Below, in pieces: positions 1 to 9,574 of a stretch of 27,510 nucleotides of DNA. Position numbers and translations under genes: made by a program. Source of the DNA: Podochytrium sp. JEL0797 (Eukaryota > Chytridiomycota > Chytridiomycetes > Chytridiales > Chytriomycetaceae); assembly GCA_027596195.1 (NCBI GenBank), contig JADGJG010000256.1, positions 1 through 27,510 on the forward strand, in the 5' to 3' direction. The notes beneath the pieces were generated by a model. That model ran no database searches. It was not told the DNA's origin and saw nothing but the letters and a program-made list of their open reading frames with translations. The number at the start of each line of letters is the position of its first letter. Positions within the stretch are counted from its first letter, which is position 1.

Positions 1-1779
1 GAGAAGTTGAGGTTGCCCACCCCGCTGCCAAGTCTATGATCGAACTGTCTAGAACACAGGACGAAGAGGTTGGTGACGGAACCACTAGTGTTATTATCCT
101 TGGTGAGCAAAGCTTGAAATCTCGTGTTTGTTGTTTCCACCCCCCCGAGTTCTGACCCAAAACAATCACCCCAGCCGGAGAAGTCCTCTCCTCGGCCCTT
201 CCCTTCCTCGAACGCCAAATCCACCCCATCACCATTATCTCTGCCTACAAGAAGGCTCTTGAAGACGCCCTCATCATGACCGACTCATTCGCCGTCCCCG
301 TTAACACCGAAAACAAGGAGGAAATGCTCCGTCTCATCAAATCGTCCATTGGAACCAAGATGGTGTCGCAGTGGTCCGAGTTGATGTGCTCCCTCGCTTA
401 CGATGCCGTCAAATGCGTGCGTATGGAAATCGACAACGCCGGAACCGTTGGAGGAAAAGTCGAAGTGGACATCAAAAGGTACGCGAGAGTCGAGAAGATT
501 CCCGGTGGTGAGATTGAAGAGTCTTGTGTGTTGGATGGTATCATGTTCAACAAGGATGTTACCCACCCCAAGGTTTGTCTGCTCATTTCCCGACGCGAGA
601 TTCGCGGGTCCCTTTCTGTGAATATAATTAACCGTATCTGTTTATTTTCCAAGATGAGACGCCGCATTGAGAACCCCCGTGTTGTATTGTTGGATTGTCC
701 TTTGGAATACAAGAAGGGAGAGTCGCAGACCAACGTTGAGGTGACCGATGAGGCTCACTGGGCTCGTCTTTTGGAAATCGAGGAAGAGCAGGTCAAGGAG
801 CTTTGCGACCACATTATCAAGGTCAAGCCCGACCTTGTTTTCACCGAGAAGGGAGTTTCTGGTACGTCGCAACGCTCGCTATCTGCGTTTGTGTCCCAAT
901 ATTAAATTGCGCCTTGTCTCTGCCCTTAGACCTCGCCCAGCACTACTTCAACAAGGCCGGAATCACCGCCATCCGTCGTATCCGTAAATCCGACAACAAC
1001 CGTGTCGCTCGTGCCACGGGAGCAACCATTCTCAACCGCGTTGAGGACCTCAAGGAAGAGGACGTTGGTACCAAGTGTGGTCTCTTTGAAGTCCGCAAGA
1101 TTGGCGACGAATACTTTACCTACCTCGTGAAATGCGAAGACCCCAAAGCCTGCACGATTGTCCTCCGTGGTCCTTCCAAGGATGTGTTGCAGGAGATTGA
1201 CCGAAACTTGCAAGACGCCATGTGCGTTGCGCGTAACGTCATGTTCGAGCCCAAGCTCTGCCCCGGTGGAGGTGCGACCGAAATGGCCTTGAGTGTCATG
1301 TTGACGGAGAAAGCAAAGGGCTTGAGTGGGGTCGAGCAATGGCCTTACAAGGCGGTTGCGGAAGCGTTGGAGGTGATCCCGAGAACGCTTGTGCAGAACT
1401 GTGGAGGAAACGCCATCAAGACTTTGACTCAGCTTCGCGTAAGTAGTTCATTCCTTTTGCCCCCCGATACATTTGCGTTTACTGACGTACGTATCTCTCT
1501 GCGCTTTTTCAGGCCAAGCACGCCGAAGGACACCACACGTGGGGTATCAACGGAGAAACTGGATCTATTGTCGATATGAGAGAATACGGAATCTGGGAGC
1601 CCCAGGCGGTCAAGTCTCAAACCATCAAGACCGCTATTGAGTCTGCATGTTTGCTGCTTCGCGTCGACGACATTGTGTCTGGTCTGTCGAGAAAGAAGGA
1701 GACGAGCGGAGGTGGTGGTGGCGGTGGTCAACCCATGGACGGAGGGGAGATGGAAGAGGGTGACCCGCGTGAAGGATGA
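1..1779 (+). CDS. CCT3: CCT3, T-complex protein 1 gamma subunit (5' end missing)
   Basis: This is a subunit of the cytosolic TRiC/CCT chaperonin, the ATP-driven double ring that folds actin, tubulin and other proteins. The gene enters from the left edge with its reading frame starting at base 3. My exons are 1-102, 175-572, 654-861, 930-1438 and 1513-1779. All four introns are GT-AG and their phases keep one frame, giving 493 visible residues. Group II chaperonin signatures are visible: the ATP-binding GDGTTS in exon 1, [12 protein letters not shown] in exon 4 and WGINGETG in exon 5. The flanking [14 protein letters not shown] and the overall order fit the gamma subunit rather than other CCT subunits. 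The C-terminus ends in a run of seven glycines followed by an acidic tail. Roughly 50-70 N-terminal residues lie outside the window. The family is certain; the subunit assignment is strong. Confidence 0.95.
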
Positions 1780-1940
1780 AATCTCTGTCATTAAAACTGT
1801 TTTTATTTCAAATTTTCGAAGCGCACCAAATCCGCGGATGAGTTTCTGAGTTGAGACTTGAGGGCCGCTTGAGGGTCATTCCCAAGGCACCGTCAAGAAG
1901 AGACGCATTCACGAGGCATACTGTAAAAGCACTATTAGCA

Positions 1941-2114
1941 ATGTCAAAAAGAGGTGGGTATGAGCAGAGGGCTGCTCAGCGTAAACGCGACGGCGAGGAC
2001 CACGAGACGCGTGCCCAGGAGAGAATGCTGCAGTTGCAACTTCTGCTCAGACAGGCAAAAATGCGCAAGGACGACAACGCCCCTCGCCGCGAGCCACCGC
2101 CCCCCAATGTATAA
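1941..2114 (+). CDS. small basic hypothetical ORF, 57 aa (doubtful)
   Basis: I do not recognise this protein. It is an ATG-initiated reading frame of 57 codons, very rich in Arg, Lys, Gln and Glu, with a helix-prone middle (RAQERMLQLQLLLRQAKMRK) and a Pro-rich end (PPPPNV). The frame is open for 30 more codons upstream, so the true start could be earlier. It lies in the roughly 350-bp gap between the CCT3 stop and the convergent channel gene, and its stop is only 11 bases from that gene's stop. It may be a short charged nuclear or RNA-associated protein, part of a spliced gene, or chance coding in the CCT3 3' region. Only the open frame and its composition support it. Confidence 0.25.
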   Translation: MSKRGGYEQRAAQRKRDGEDHETRAQERMLQLQLLLRQAKMRKDDNAPRREPPPPNV

Positions 2115-2125
2115 CTAAAATATAT

Positions 2126-4896
2126 TTATTTCGCTGGAGCCAAAGTTCGACTGAGTTTATCATCCTTCTCCTTTTGTATTTTTGCCATCCGCTCTTCAAA
2201 TACCAGTTTGATTCGCACTGCCATGTCATCATACTATTGCGAGTCGTTTTAGTTAAACGCAAGGTTGGGAAAGGAACATACATCTTTCAAGATATCTTTA
2301 AATTCGGAGCGGCCAAATGAAAACAGAACTGTTTGGCCTGCTGAAATGATCGTTGCCGTCCGCGGTGTTTCACTCAGTAGCGCAACTTCTCCAAAGAATG
2401 CACCGGATTTAAGCTCGCCAACTCGTGTTTCGTTTACAATAATATGAACGCTGCCTTCTAGGATGAAATACATTTCATTTCCGGCCTGAATTTGGGGGGT
2501 TGGTGTCAGAAAAAAATAATCTCTGTCTAGATCGGTTTGAAGAGTAGAAAAATCGAAAAGAGCGGGCAACTCACCCATCCTTGATCGAAAATGAGATCTC
2601 CAGGAATAAAATACATTGGTTTCAACGATTTGGCGATGCGTGCAAGGAAATTTGCGTCGCGACCATCGCCAACATCTCGATTCAGAAATGGAACTTTGGC
2701 AATCAAATCTTGGCAGTTGTGTACGGCAATTTCCTATCAATTTTCCTTTGAGCTACGCGACTTTAATGCAATCTGCATTTGAATTCACCTGCTTCAAGGA
2801 CTCGTTCATTTCCCCCAAAATGATTTCCTCCTCAAAGAATTTGCCCTTGTATTTGAGCTCGTAATATTCTCTGACTTTGTCCTTCATTCCTTCAGTAAGT
2901 TTTCGGTATGTCATGTATTCGTTCACTTCGTCAAGCTTCTCTTTGTATTTGCGACCCGAAGAATCCAGCCCGAAACTGAATGCTGAAATTGTTCCGACAA
3001 GAACGGCGTATAATATTGCACCGACTAATGCGGCGACAATAGAAAACACTTGTTCATAGGGATCTGACGGTCTGTTTGTTCCAAAAGTTGAGAAAAAACG
3101 ATTTTGACGCGAAATGTCTTACTGGTATCCAGTTAGCGCGAAAGTATTTGAAACAGCCTGAAAATATGCCCAAATGTACTGAAATGACATGTTCTCCACC
3201 AATATATAATCGACTTGAGCCCAAGCAGGTCCAGAATAGTCTGCAAACCGTCCGAACAGGAATATAAAGCAGCCGTGTAGGTGCAGATAGACGAGCAATA
3301 TTCCCATCAGCATGAAAATGCTCATGAAACTGCTTCCAACTTTGAAAGCACGTTGTGTAATTTGACTACAGGCTGAGTACATTGGATTTGTGTTGATTAT
3401 CCGAATCAAATGCCGAGAGTGAAGCAGTCGGAACAGCGAGAATGCATAAGCTTGCGGATACGATGCAAATATGATCTCTAGTGGAAGGCTGCCAATCACG
3501 TCACAGATAAACCCTCTGGTCAAATATTTGATAGCCGACGCCCTCCGATTATTCACAACAACCCCTTTTGATTGGGTAAGCGTGATGAACTTCAAAGCTG
3601 TCGCAATTCCGAAAATTCCTGTTAGAACAGCAGATATGCTGTCAGCGGGCAGTGTGCTTTTGGTAAAGCCTGAGACAATCGGAATCTCAAAAATCGTGAA
3701 CAAATACACCACTAAAAATGACGATATCAGAACCACGATGATTTCGAATTAACTTACTTGAGAGAAACAGCTCCCAATATGTGTTGAATCTTGACTTTGG
3801 ATGAATTCCCTTCATTCCCTCTTCTTTTTCTTTATAGGACGAAATACTCCCCTTCCGGTCCAACCTCTTATTTCCAGTTGAATCCTGCACAATGGGATCG
3901 CAGAACATCCAATGAATTCCGGACTTCATAAAGCTTGGAGGTTTTCGTAATGAAATCGCTGCCGACTGCAATGAATGTGTTGTGCGAGAGGGCTTGCTAA
4001 CTGATAAAGGTTTCTCTACAACTGTCAATCCTTCCTTATCAGGTTCATTAAACTGGAGTAGACCCTGGCGTCCAAGGGAAGGAGCTGGGGGTGGACAGTC
4101 TATTCGCTCCATCGTCCCACAATCAATATTCACAAACATTGACTCTTGGCTTTCACTTTCGATAACTGAACCGGTTCTGTAGTTGGCTGAAACCAACGCG
4201 CTACTCCGCTTTGATACGTTCCGAACCATTGAACCAGTTGATGCCCCTTTAAAAGAATCCAGGCTGTCTTTGGTGGTATCGCGCGATACTTTAATAATAT
4301 TCGGTTTCTTAGTTCTTGAAGCGACTGAGCTTCGATCCACGCTCGAAACAGAGCCTGTTTCCAACGTGAATTAGCGTCGTATAATTATTGAGTAAATTTA
4401 CAAACCAAGGTACGAAAGCGCGTCGGGAAGGCCTTTGACTCGCCTCTTGAGTTCATCTTGCGGTGGGAGCTTGACGATTTCGAGGGGTTGAACTTGCGCG
4501 GCTATTCGAGTTGAGATTGACTCTAAATGTATATCACAGTTATTTACCTGGGAGGGGCACACCGTGACTGTGATGGGAGTGGTGCACTATAACTGAAAAC
4601 GGAGCAGGAAGCGGCGGGGCAAAAGCTTTCACAGTCGACGGAAAGACAACGTGGTGCATATCTAACGACTCTCCATCTGCTACGAGCAGTGAATCATCAA
4701 GAAGATCTATATATTTTCCCATATTCGACTGCAGATGTGATAAATGTCGTTGCTGTGACGATAGCTCGTTGTGGAAAGACGAGAGCTGTTTCAAGCAGAC
4801 TTCGAAGGTGATCACTGGCCGGCTATCGGTAGCCGATGACGACTTGTCCAATTTGGCAGGCTGGCCATCAATAATGCCATGTCGCTGGTCGGCCAT
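2126..4896 (-). CDS. cyclic-nucleotide-gated (HCN/CNG-like) cation channel, copy A
   Basis: This is a six-transmembrane, voltage-gated-like channel with a C-linker and a cyclic-nucleotide-binding domain, expected in plasma or flagellar membrane. My exons, in transcript order, are 4896-4548, 4522-4406, 4354-3758, 3711-3123, 3071-2789, 2733-2575, 2485-2282 and 2233-2126, giving 801 aa with all phases consistent. The family start motif HPKSRFNTYWELFL precedes S1. S4 is weak (LFRLLHSRHLIRII, three Arg). The pore reads NTFALTGYQPSDP, with filter residues 549-551 GYQ instead of GYG. The C-linker YKEKLDEVNEYMTYRKL is HCN-like. In the cNMP pocket, FGE (729-731) and PRTAT (739-743, with the phosphate-binding Arg) are intact, so ligand binding is likely. 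The N-terminal exon carries a motif shared only with the neighbouring copy. The selectivity (K, mixed cation or other) cannot be read from this filter. Confidence 0.9.
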
Positions 4897-4970
4897 TTCG
4901 CGTCGATCGCGTTCGAATTTTTTTTCAGGATTTACAGACTAAAAGTAAAAAGAAAGGGACCACAATCTGT

Positions 4971-7900
4971 TCATTCCGGCTCTTCTTTCGGCACATCTAG
5001 ATCTTTCGTCTTGGCCGCTTCTAATTTCAGCTTTGCGTCCTTTTCCTTTTGAATTTTCGCCATGCGCTCTTCAAACACCAGTTTGATTCGTACCGCCATG
5101 TCTTCGTACTAATTAACAGATTAAAAATTTAGTGCCCGTTCGTTTTGACATAAAAGAGCGAGCTTACGTCTTTCAAAATGGTCGAAAAGTCTGCCCGGCC
5201 GAACGAATAGACGATTGTATTCCCCGCTGCAACGATTGTGGCCGTCCGCGGCATTTCACCCAAAAGCGCGACTTCACCAAAGAAGGCACCATCTTTCAAT
5301 TCGCCGACTCGATTTCCATTCACAATGATAGAGACACAACCTTGCTGTATAAAATACATCTCGTTTCCAACCTGAATTTGGGGGATTGGTATCAGCGCGA
5401 AATTACAGTCGAAACCATCGCCAACAAAAAAAAGACTCACCCATCCTTGATCAAAAATTAAATCTCCTTTGATAAAGTATACAGGACGCAATGCTTTGGC
5501 AATCCGCGCCAGGAAATGCCCGTCGCGACCGTCGCCCGCCTCCCGATTCAAGAAGGGAACTTTGGCAATCAAATCTCGGCAATTATGAACAGCGATTTCC
5601 TATCAAGTTGGCCGCGAGTATATTAGTATGATCTTTTAGTGTGTGTGTGTTTGTTGTTTGTTGCTAGAATACCTGTTTCAGCGACTCGTTCATTTCATTC
5701 AAAATCGCGTCTTCGTCAAAGTATTTTCCCTTGTATTTGAGCTCGTAGTATTGCCTCACTTTAACTTTGATGGGTTCACTGAGCTTGCGATACGTCATGT
5801 ATTCATGCACCTCGTCAATTTTTTCCTTGTACCGTCGACCCGAAGAATCCAGTCCAAAGCTGAAGGATGAAATGGTTCCGACAAGAATCGCATACAACAC
5901 TGCTCCGACTAAAGCCGCAATGATGGAAAACACTTGCTCGAACGGATCAGTGGGCCTGGAGTAACAAGGCAGTTAATTGGAGCAGCGTTTTCAAACACGA
6001 GATTTACTCAACTGATATCCCGTGATTGGAAACGTATTTGCAACGGCAGCAAAATAAGTCCAAATATATTGGTTCGACATGGGAAGCGACAACACATACA
6101 CGACGTTCGGGTCTTGCCAACTCGCCGATTCGAAATACGTGAGTTTTCCAAACAGAAAAATGAAGCACCCGTGGAGGTGTAAAAATGTAATCAAAACGCC
6201 TCCGAGCATGAAAATGCTCATGAAACTGGATCCAACTTTGAAGGCCTTTTGCAGGAGGTGTGAGGCGGACAGATAGATGGGGTTCGTGTTGAATATTTTG
6301 ACCACGTTTCGAACGTGAAGAAGACGAAGGAGAATCAACGTATCAGCAAATTGCATGCGATGGACCATCAGGATATCAAATGGTATTGTAGCAGCGAGAT
6401 CCAACACGAAACCACTTGCCAGGTAGCGAAGCAGATTCTTTTGAAATCCAGGCGCGTGGGATAACGTTAAGCACTTGAGAAGTGTGGTGAATCCATAAAT
6501 AATGGTTAATCCGACGGATACTGGACCTGATTGGACCGTTGTTTGGTCGAAAGAAGCGATCACAGGGATTTCAAAGAGGACACAGAGATAGATAACTTGA
6601 AAATTTGAGCAGTTAGAGATCAAGAAGTCAAAAACAGGTAACCTACAAGACAGAACAAGCTCCCATATCACGTTAAATCTGGAATATGGATGAATTCCCT
6701 GAATCATCTGTTTTTCCTCCGAGTTTTTGAGTGCAGGAATTTTCGCCGTTCCCTGCTTCCCTTGGTTTGCACCAAAATCCTGAAAGACAGGATCCAGTAT
6801 CAACCACTTTGCGAATGTAAATAGCATCGAATCGGGTTGGTCTTTAATTTCTGCAGCTGATGGCTCCCCTTGTTTGGGAGGAACAAGTTTGGTTGCTTGG
6901 CGCGGCAACACTGGTAATGGAGGCAATGCAGGAACAGGAGGAATCGTAGCTAGCTCCAGAGATGGCGATTTCTGAGGTACAACTATATCTATACTCTCAT
7001 TTTTGAAATCGGCATCAATATCTGATAGCATTTCTGATGGTTCATCTGCGAGGTCGTCAGAACAAAATTGGAAAAAAGAAAAGACGTGCCTTCATTTTCG
7101 TTCGTTTTGAAGATGAGGGGCAAAGCAGTTTGAAAAAATGATGATTTTCTGCGCGTTGGCGTCCTTCGTTCATCAGAAATGGCAATGGCTGTCACGTCAG
7201 GCCGGTTAGAGATTTCCACTCGGAGGCTATCAAAAACTTACAAACGTCTTGTTGCTGCTGTATAAGGCTCTTTCGGACTTGTCTGCCATCGTTTTCATTC
7301 GTTATTACTGGTGTTTCTCGTTAATATTATTCGCTGCGTAAGTTTGAGTTCAAACCTTTAATTTCAACTTCGCCGTCGCTCATCATCCCAACAGCCAACG
7401 AGCTCCTCCTTCTTCTGTCTTTGTCGCTAAATTTACCCAAGGATTCTATTCTTCCCTTTCTGTGATGCCGATCAACGGATGCTGTTCGAAAGCGGGCTGT
7501 TAGAGAAACGTTCCCGTGACGGAAAAAAAAACATCACTACATTGCGACATCAAACTGTCTTGGGAATTGTTGTGCTTCTCTTTGTACTTCTTCGAGATAT
7601 TTTCAATTGAATGGGCAATCGACATATTGGAAAGCTCCGCAGGTCCACCATTCACACTCGCCCTCGCGCCGCCTCTCCAATGCTCATACGTACTGCTTCG
7701 ACCCCCATGAACATATTCATTGCTTTCCATCCCAGATAGTTTTGCGATTTGCATAAACGCGGCCGTCTGGTCACTCGTGACCACGGCCCCGGGTTTCACG
7801 CGTTCGATATATTTCGAGAGACTCAATTGGAGTCCTTTGAGATGCGACTGCTGGTTGTGCAGTTGTCCGTCAAAGGAAGTCAGTTGTTTGAGGCACTCTT

Positions 7901-8015
7901 CGAACGTGACTTGATCGAGGGGGGAGGTTTGGTTTTGGGGCGGTGGTGGGTGCAGCGTGGACGAGGGGAGTCGCGCCACGGAGGCTCGCGTTTGGTGCTG
8001 GGCGTCTTGATCCAT
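4971..8015 (-). CDS. cyclic-nucleotide-gated (HCN/CNG-like) cation channel, copy B
   Basis: This is a tandem paralogue of the channel at 2126-4896, with its stop 74 bases upstream of that gene's start codon. My exons are 8015-7510, 7426-7356, 7307-7242, 7188-7090, 7045-6647, 6595-6013, 5955-5673, 5599-5441, 5371-5168 and 5108-4971, giving 835 aa. From S1 onward, intron positions and phases match copy A exactly; exons of 283, 159 and 204 nt are identical in length. The N-terminal exons 2-4 (7426-7090) have diverged and are the least certain part. The intron at 7089-7046 needs a GC donor (AAG|GCACGT). The S4-like segment is LLRLLHVRNVVKIF. The pore is NTFPITGYQPTDP, with the GYQ filter at residues 573-575. 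The cNMP pocket keeps FGE (about 753-755) and PRTAT. The C-terminal tail is longer than in copy A and acidic. The role is probably cAMP- or cGMP-controlled membrane potential. Confidence 0.88.
5639..5650. repeat. (GT)6 microsatellite in an intron of channel copy B
   Basis: Twelve bases of GT repeat, followed by imperfect TTG repeats, lie inside the intron at 5600-5672. It is read as CA repeat on the gene strand. No function is apparent. Confidence 0.7.
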
Positions 8016-8142
8016 ATTTTTTTTGACACGCTCTTTCGATATTCCTTCTTGGAGGGGCAGGACGTGGAGACTGATGCGGGCTGCTTTTTTTTTGGTTTCC
8101 ACGTAAATCTTGGCGTTGACAAAGAAAGGTCGCAACAAGAAA
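8016..8142. promoter_or_regulatory. short shared 5' region between channel copy B and SCAMP
   Basis: These 127 bases separate the start codons of two divergently transcribed genes, so both promoters and both 5' leaders must fit here or overlap the opposite gene. I see homopolymer A/T runs (for example around 8016-8023 and 8084-8093) but no clear TATA box. The assignment rests only on gene orientation. Confidence 0.5.
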
Positions 8143-9241
8143 ATGGCAGAGTCTTTGACCCCGTCCCCTTCTTCCCCCATGAAACCCAGCCCCTCATCCT
8201 CATGGATTCCCGCGTTCCTCTCCCCGAAAGCCGCGAATCCCACCCCAGCCACTCTCGAAGACGACGAAATCGGCCTCATCTCGCCCCCCTCAAATCAAGA
8301 ACCAGCTCCATCCCCGAAACCCGCCCCACGGACGGCCGCCGACGCGTCCAAAAAGACAATTGACCCCGTCTCCGCCAAAGAAGAGCTCCTGCGAAAAAAG
8401 GAAGCCGACCTCCTTGCGCGGGAACAACAGCTCGCGCACGCGGAAAGAAACGCCCCCGTTTCACGTGTCCCAAACTTTCCGTATCTCTGGCCAGTCATGT
8501 TCCACAATATCAAAGTCGATATTCCGCTCAAAAACCAGCGGACAATGGTTTGGATGTATCGTTCCTGGATGTTTGTGAGTGTTTGCTTGTTTGTGAACGC
8601 GGTCGCGGCAATGGTGGTCATGCTGTCGCATCCGACGGGCGTAACAACTGCAGCAAGAGATTTTGGGGTCAGCATGGTGTATTGGGTCGGTGTGATGGTG
8701 GCGAGCTTTTATCTTTGGTACAGACCCGTTTATAACGCGTTTTTGAAGGAGAGTTCAATGTATTTCAACTTTTACTTCTTTTTTGGAGCTTGGCACATGT
8801 GAGTTTTCGTCTCGTTTTTTTGGCTGGTGGTATTTTTTGCTTCCAGGGACTGACGATTTCGAAAATAGCGCGTTTGATTTCTATATGTTCCTCGGAATCC
8901 CCGGGTCCGGATCCGCAGGAATCATCTACGCCATGTCTCTTCTCACAGATGATCAGTCCAAACTTGCAGGAGGCATCGTGTGTTGCATCAGCTCCGCGTT
9001 TTGGCTCCTCTCTGGCATCTTCTCCCTGACCATGTACCGTTTAACGCACAAGCACTACAGAAGCCAAGGCCTCACGTCCGAAGAGGCACAAAATGAAGCC
9101 ATGAAGGGTGTGGCCAAGTCGGGAGTTTTCGCAGCGTTGGTAAAAGGTTCCATGTATTTAGCCCCCCCCCCCCCTTTTTAATGCACGCATGCCAAAGTTC
9201 TTTTCTTTAAGTTTTCAATGACGCAAATAAACGAGGAATAA
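8143..9241 (+). CDS. secretory carrier-associated membrane protein (SCAMP)
   Basis: SCAMPs are four-transmembrane proteins of post-Golgi and endosomal recycling membranes. My exons are 8143-8798, 8869-9139 and 9212-9241, giving 318 aa. The N-terminal 75 residues are Pro/Ser-rich and lack NPF repeats. A short coiled coil follows (about 78-103, EELLRKKEADLLAREQQL), then the SCAMP lead-in NFPYLWPVMFHNIKVDIPL and the first membrane span. The exon 1/2 junction restores AFDFYMFLGIPGSGS, the family's conserved loop. The start ATG at 8143 is the first in frame; the frame is open upstream without an ATG. The 3' end is uncertain. If the last intron (9140-9211) is not spliced, the protein reads through a C13 tract and stops at 9181. 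I prefer splicing because the intron has a normal length and a pyrimidine-rich 3' part ending CTTTAAG. Confidence 0.88.
9162..9174. repeat. C13 homopolymer at the 3' end of the SCAMP gene
   Basis: Thirteen C followed by five T. It is probably the pyrimidine tract of the last SCAMP intron. If it is exonic instead, its length would set the C-terminal reading frame. Homopolymers of this length are also error-prone in assembly. Confidence 0.8.
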
Positions 9242-9254
9242 AAACCCTCGCCAT

Positions 9255-9483
9255 GAAAGAAACGCCCGCGTTTCGCGTGTTCCCAACTTTCCGTATCTCT
9301 GGCCAGTCATGTTCCACAATATCAAAGTCGATATTCCGCTCAAAAACCAGCGGACAATGGTTTGGATGGATCGTTCTTGGATGTCTGTGAGCGTGTGCTT
9401 GTTTGTGAACGCGGTCGCGGCAATGGTGGTCTTAAGTATTTCAACGTTTACTTTTTCTTTGGAGCTTGGCACATGTGAGTTTC
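9255..9483 (+). pseudogene. truncated duplicate of SCAMP exon 1
   Basis: This segment repeats the SCAMP gene from about 8443 onward with only scattered substitutions. It covers the NFPYLWPVMF lead-in and first membrane span (9255 to about 9432). It then jumps over roughly 135 bases of the parent and resumes with the end of exon 1 (GTATTTCAAC to CACATGTGAG, matching about 8758-8803). The copy includes the parent's splice donor, so it arose from genomic DNA and not from mRNA. The internal deletion shifts the frame, and no downstream exon 2 is present. It begins 13 bases after the parent's predicted stop, which makes it a tandem partial duplication. No product is expected. Confidence 0.85.
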
Positions 9484-9574
9484 GTCGTCTTGAATTCATT
9501 ATTTTGGAATACAGATGAGCAGTGTTTTTTCAGAGTTTTTTCAAAAAAAAAACACACGCAAATAAACACCCATT

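Noticed and set aside
7749..8363. Plus-strand open frame (204 codons) reaching into the SCAMP start
   Set aside because: It is antisense to channel copy B exon 1 and out of frame with SCAMP.
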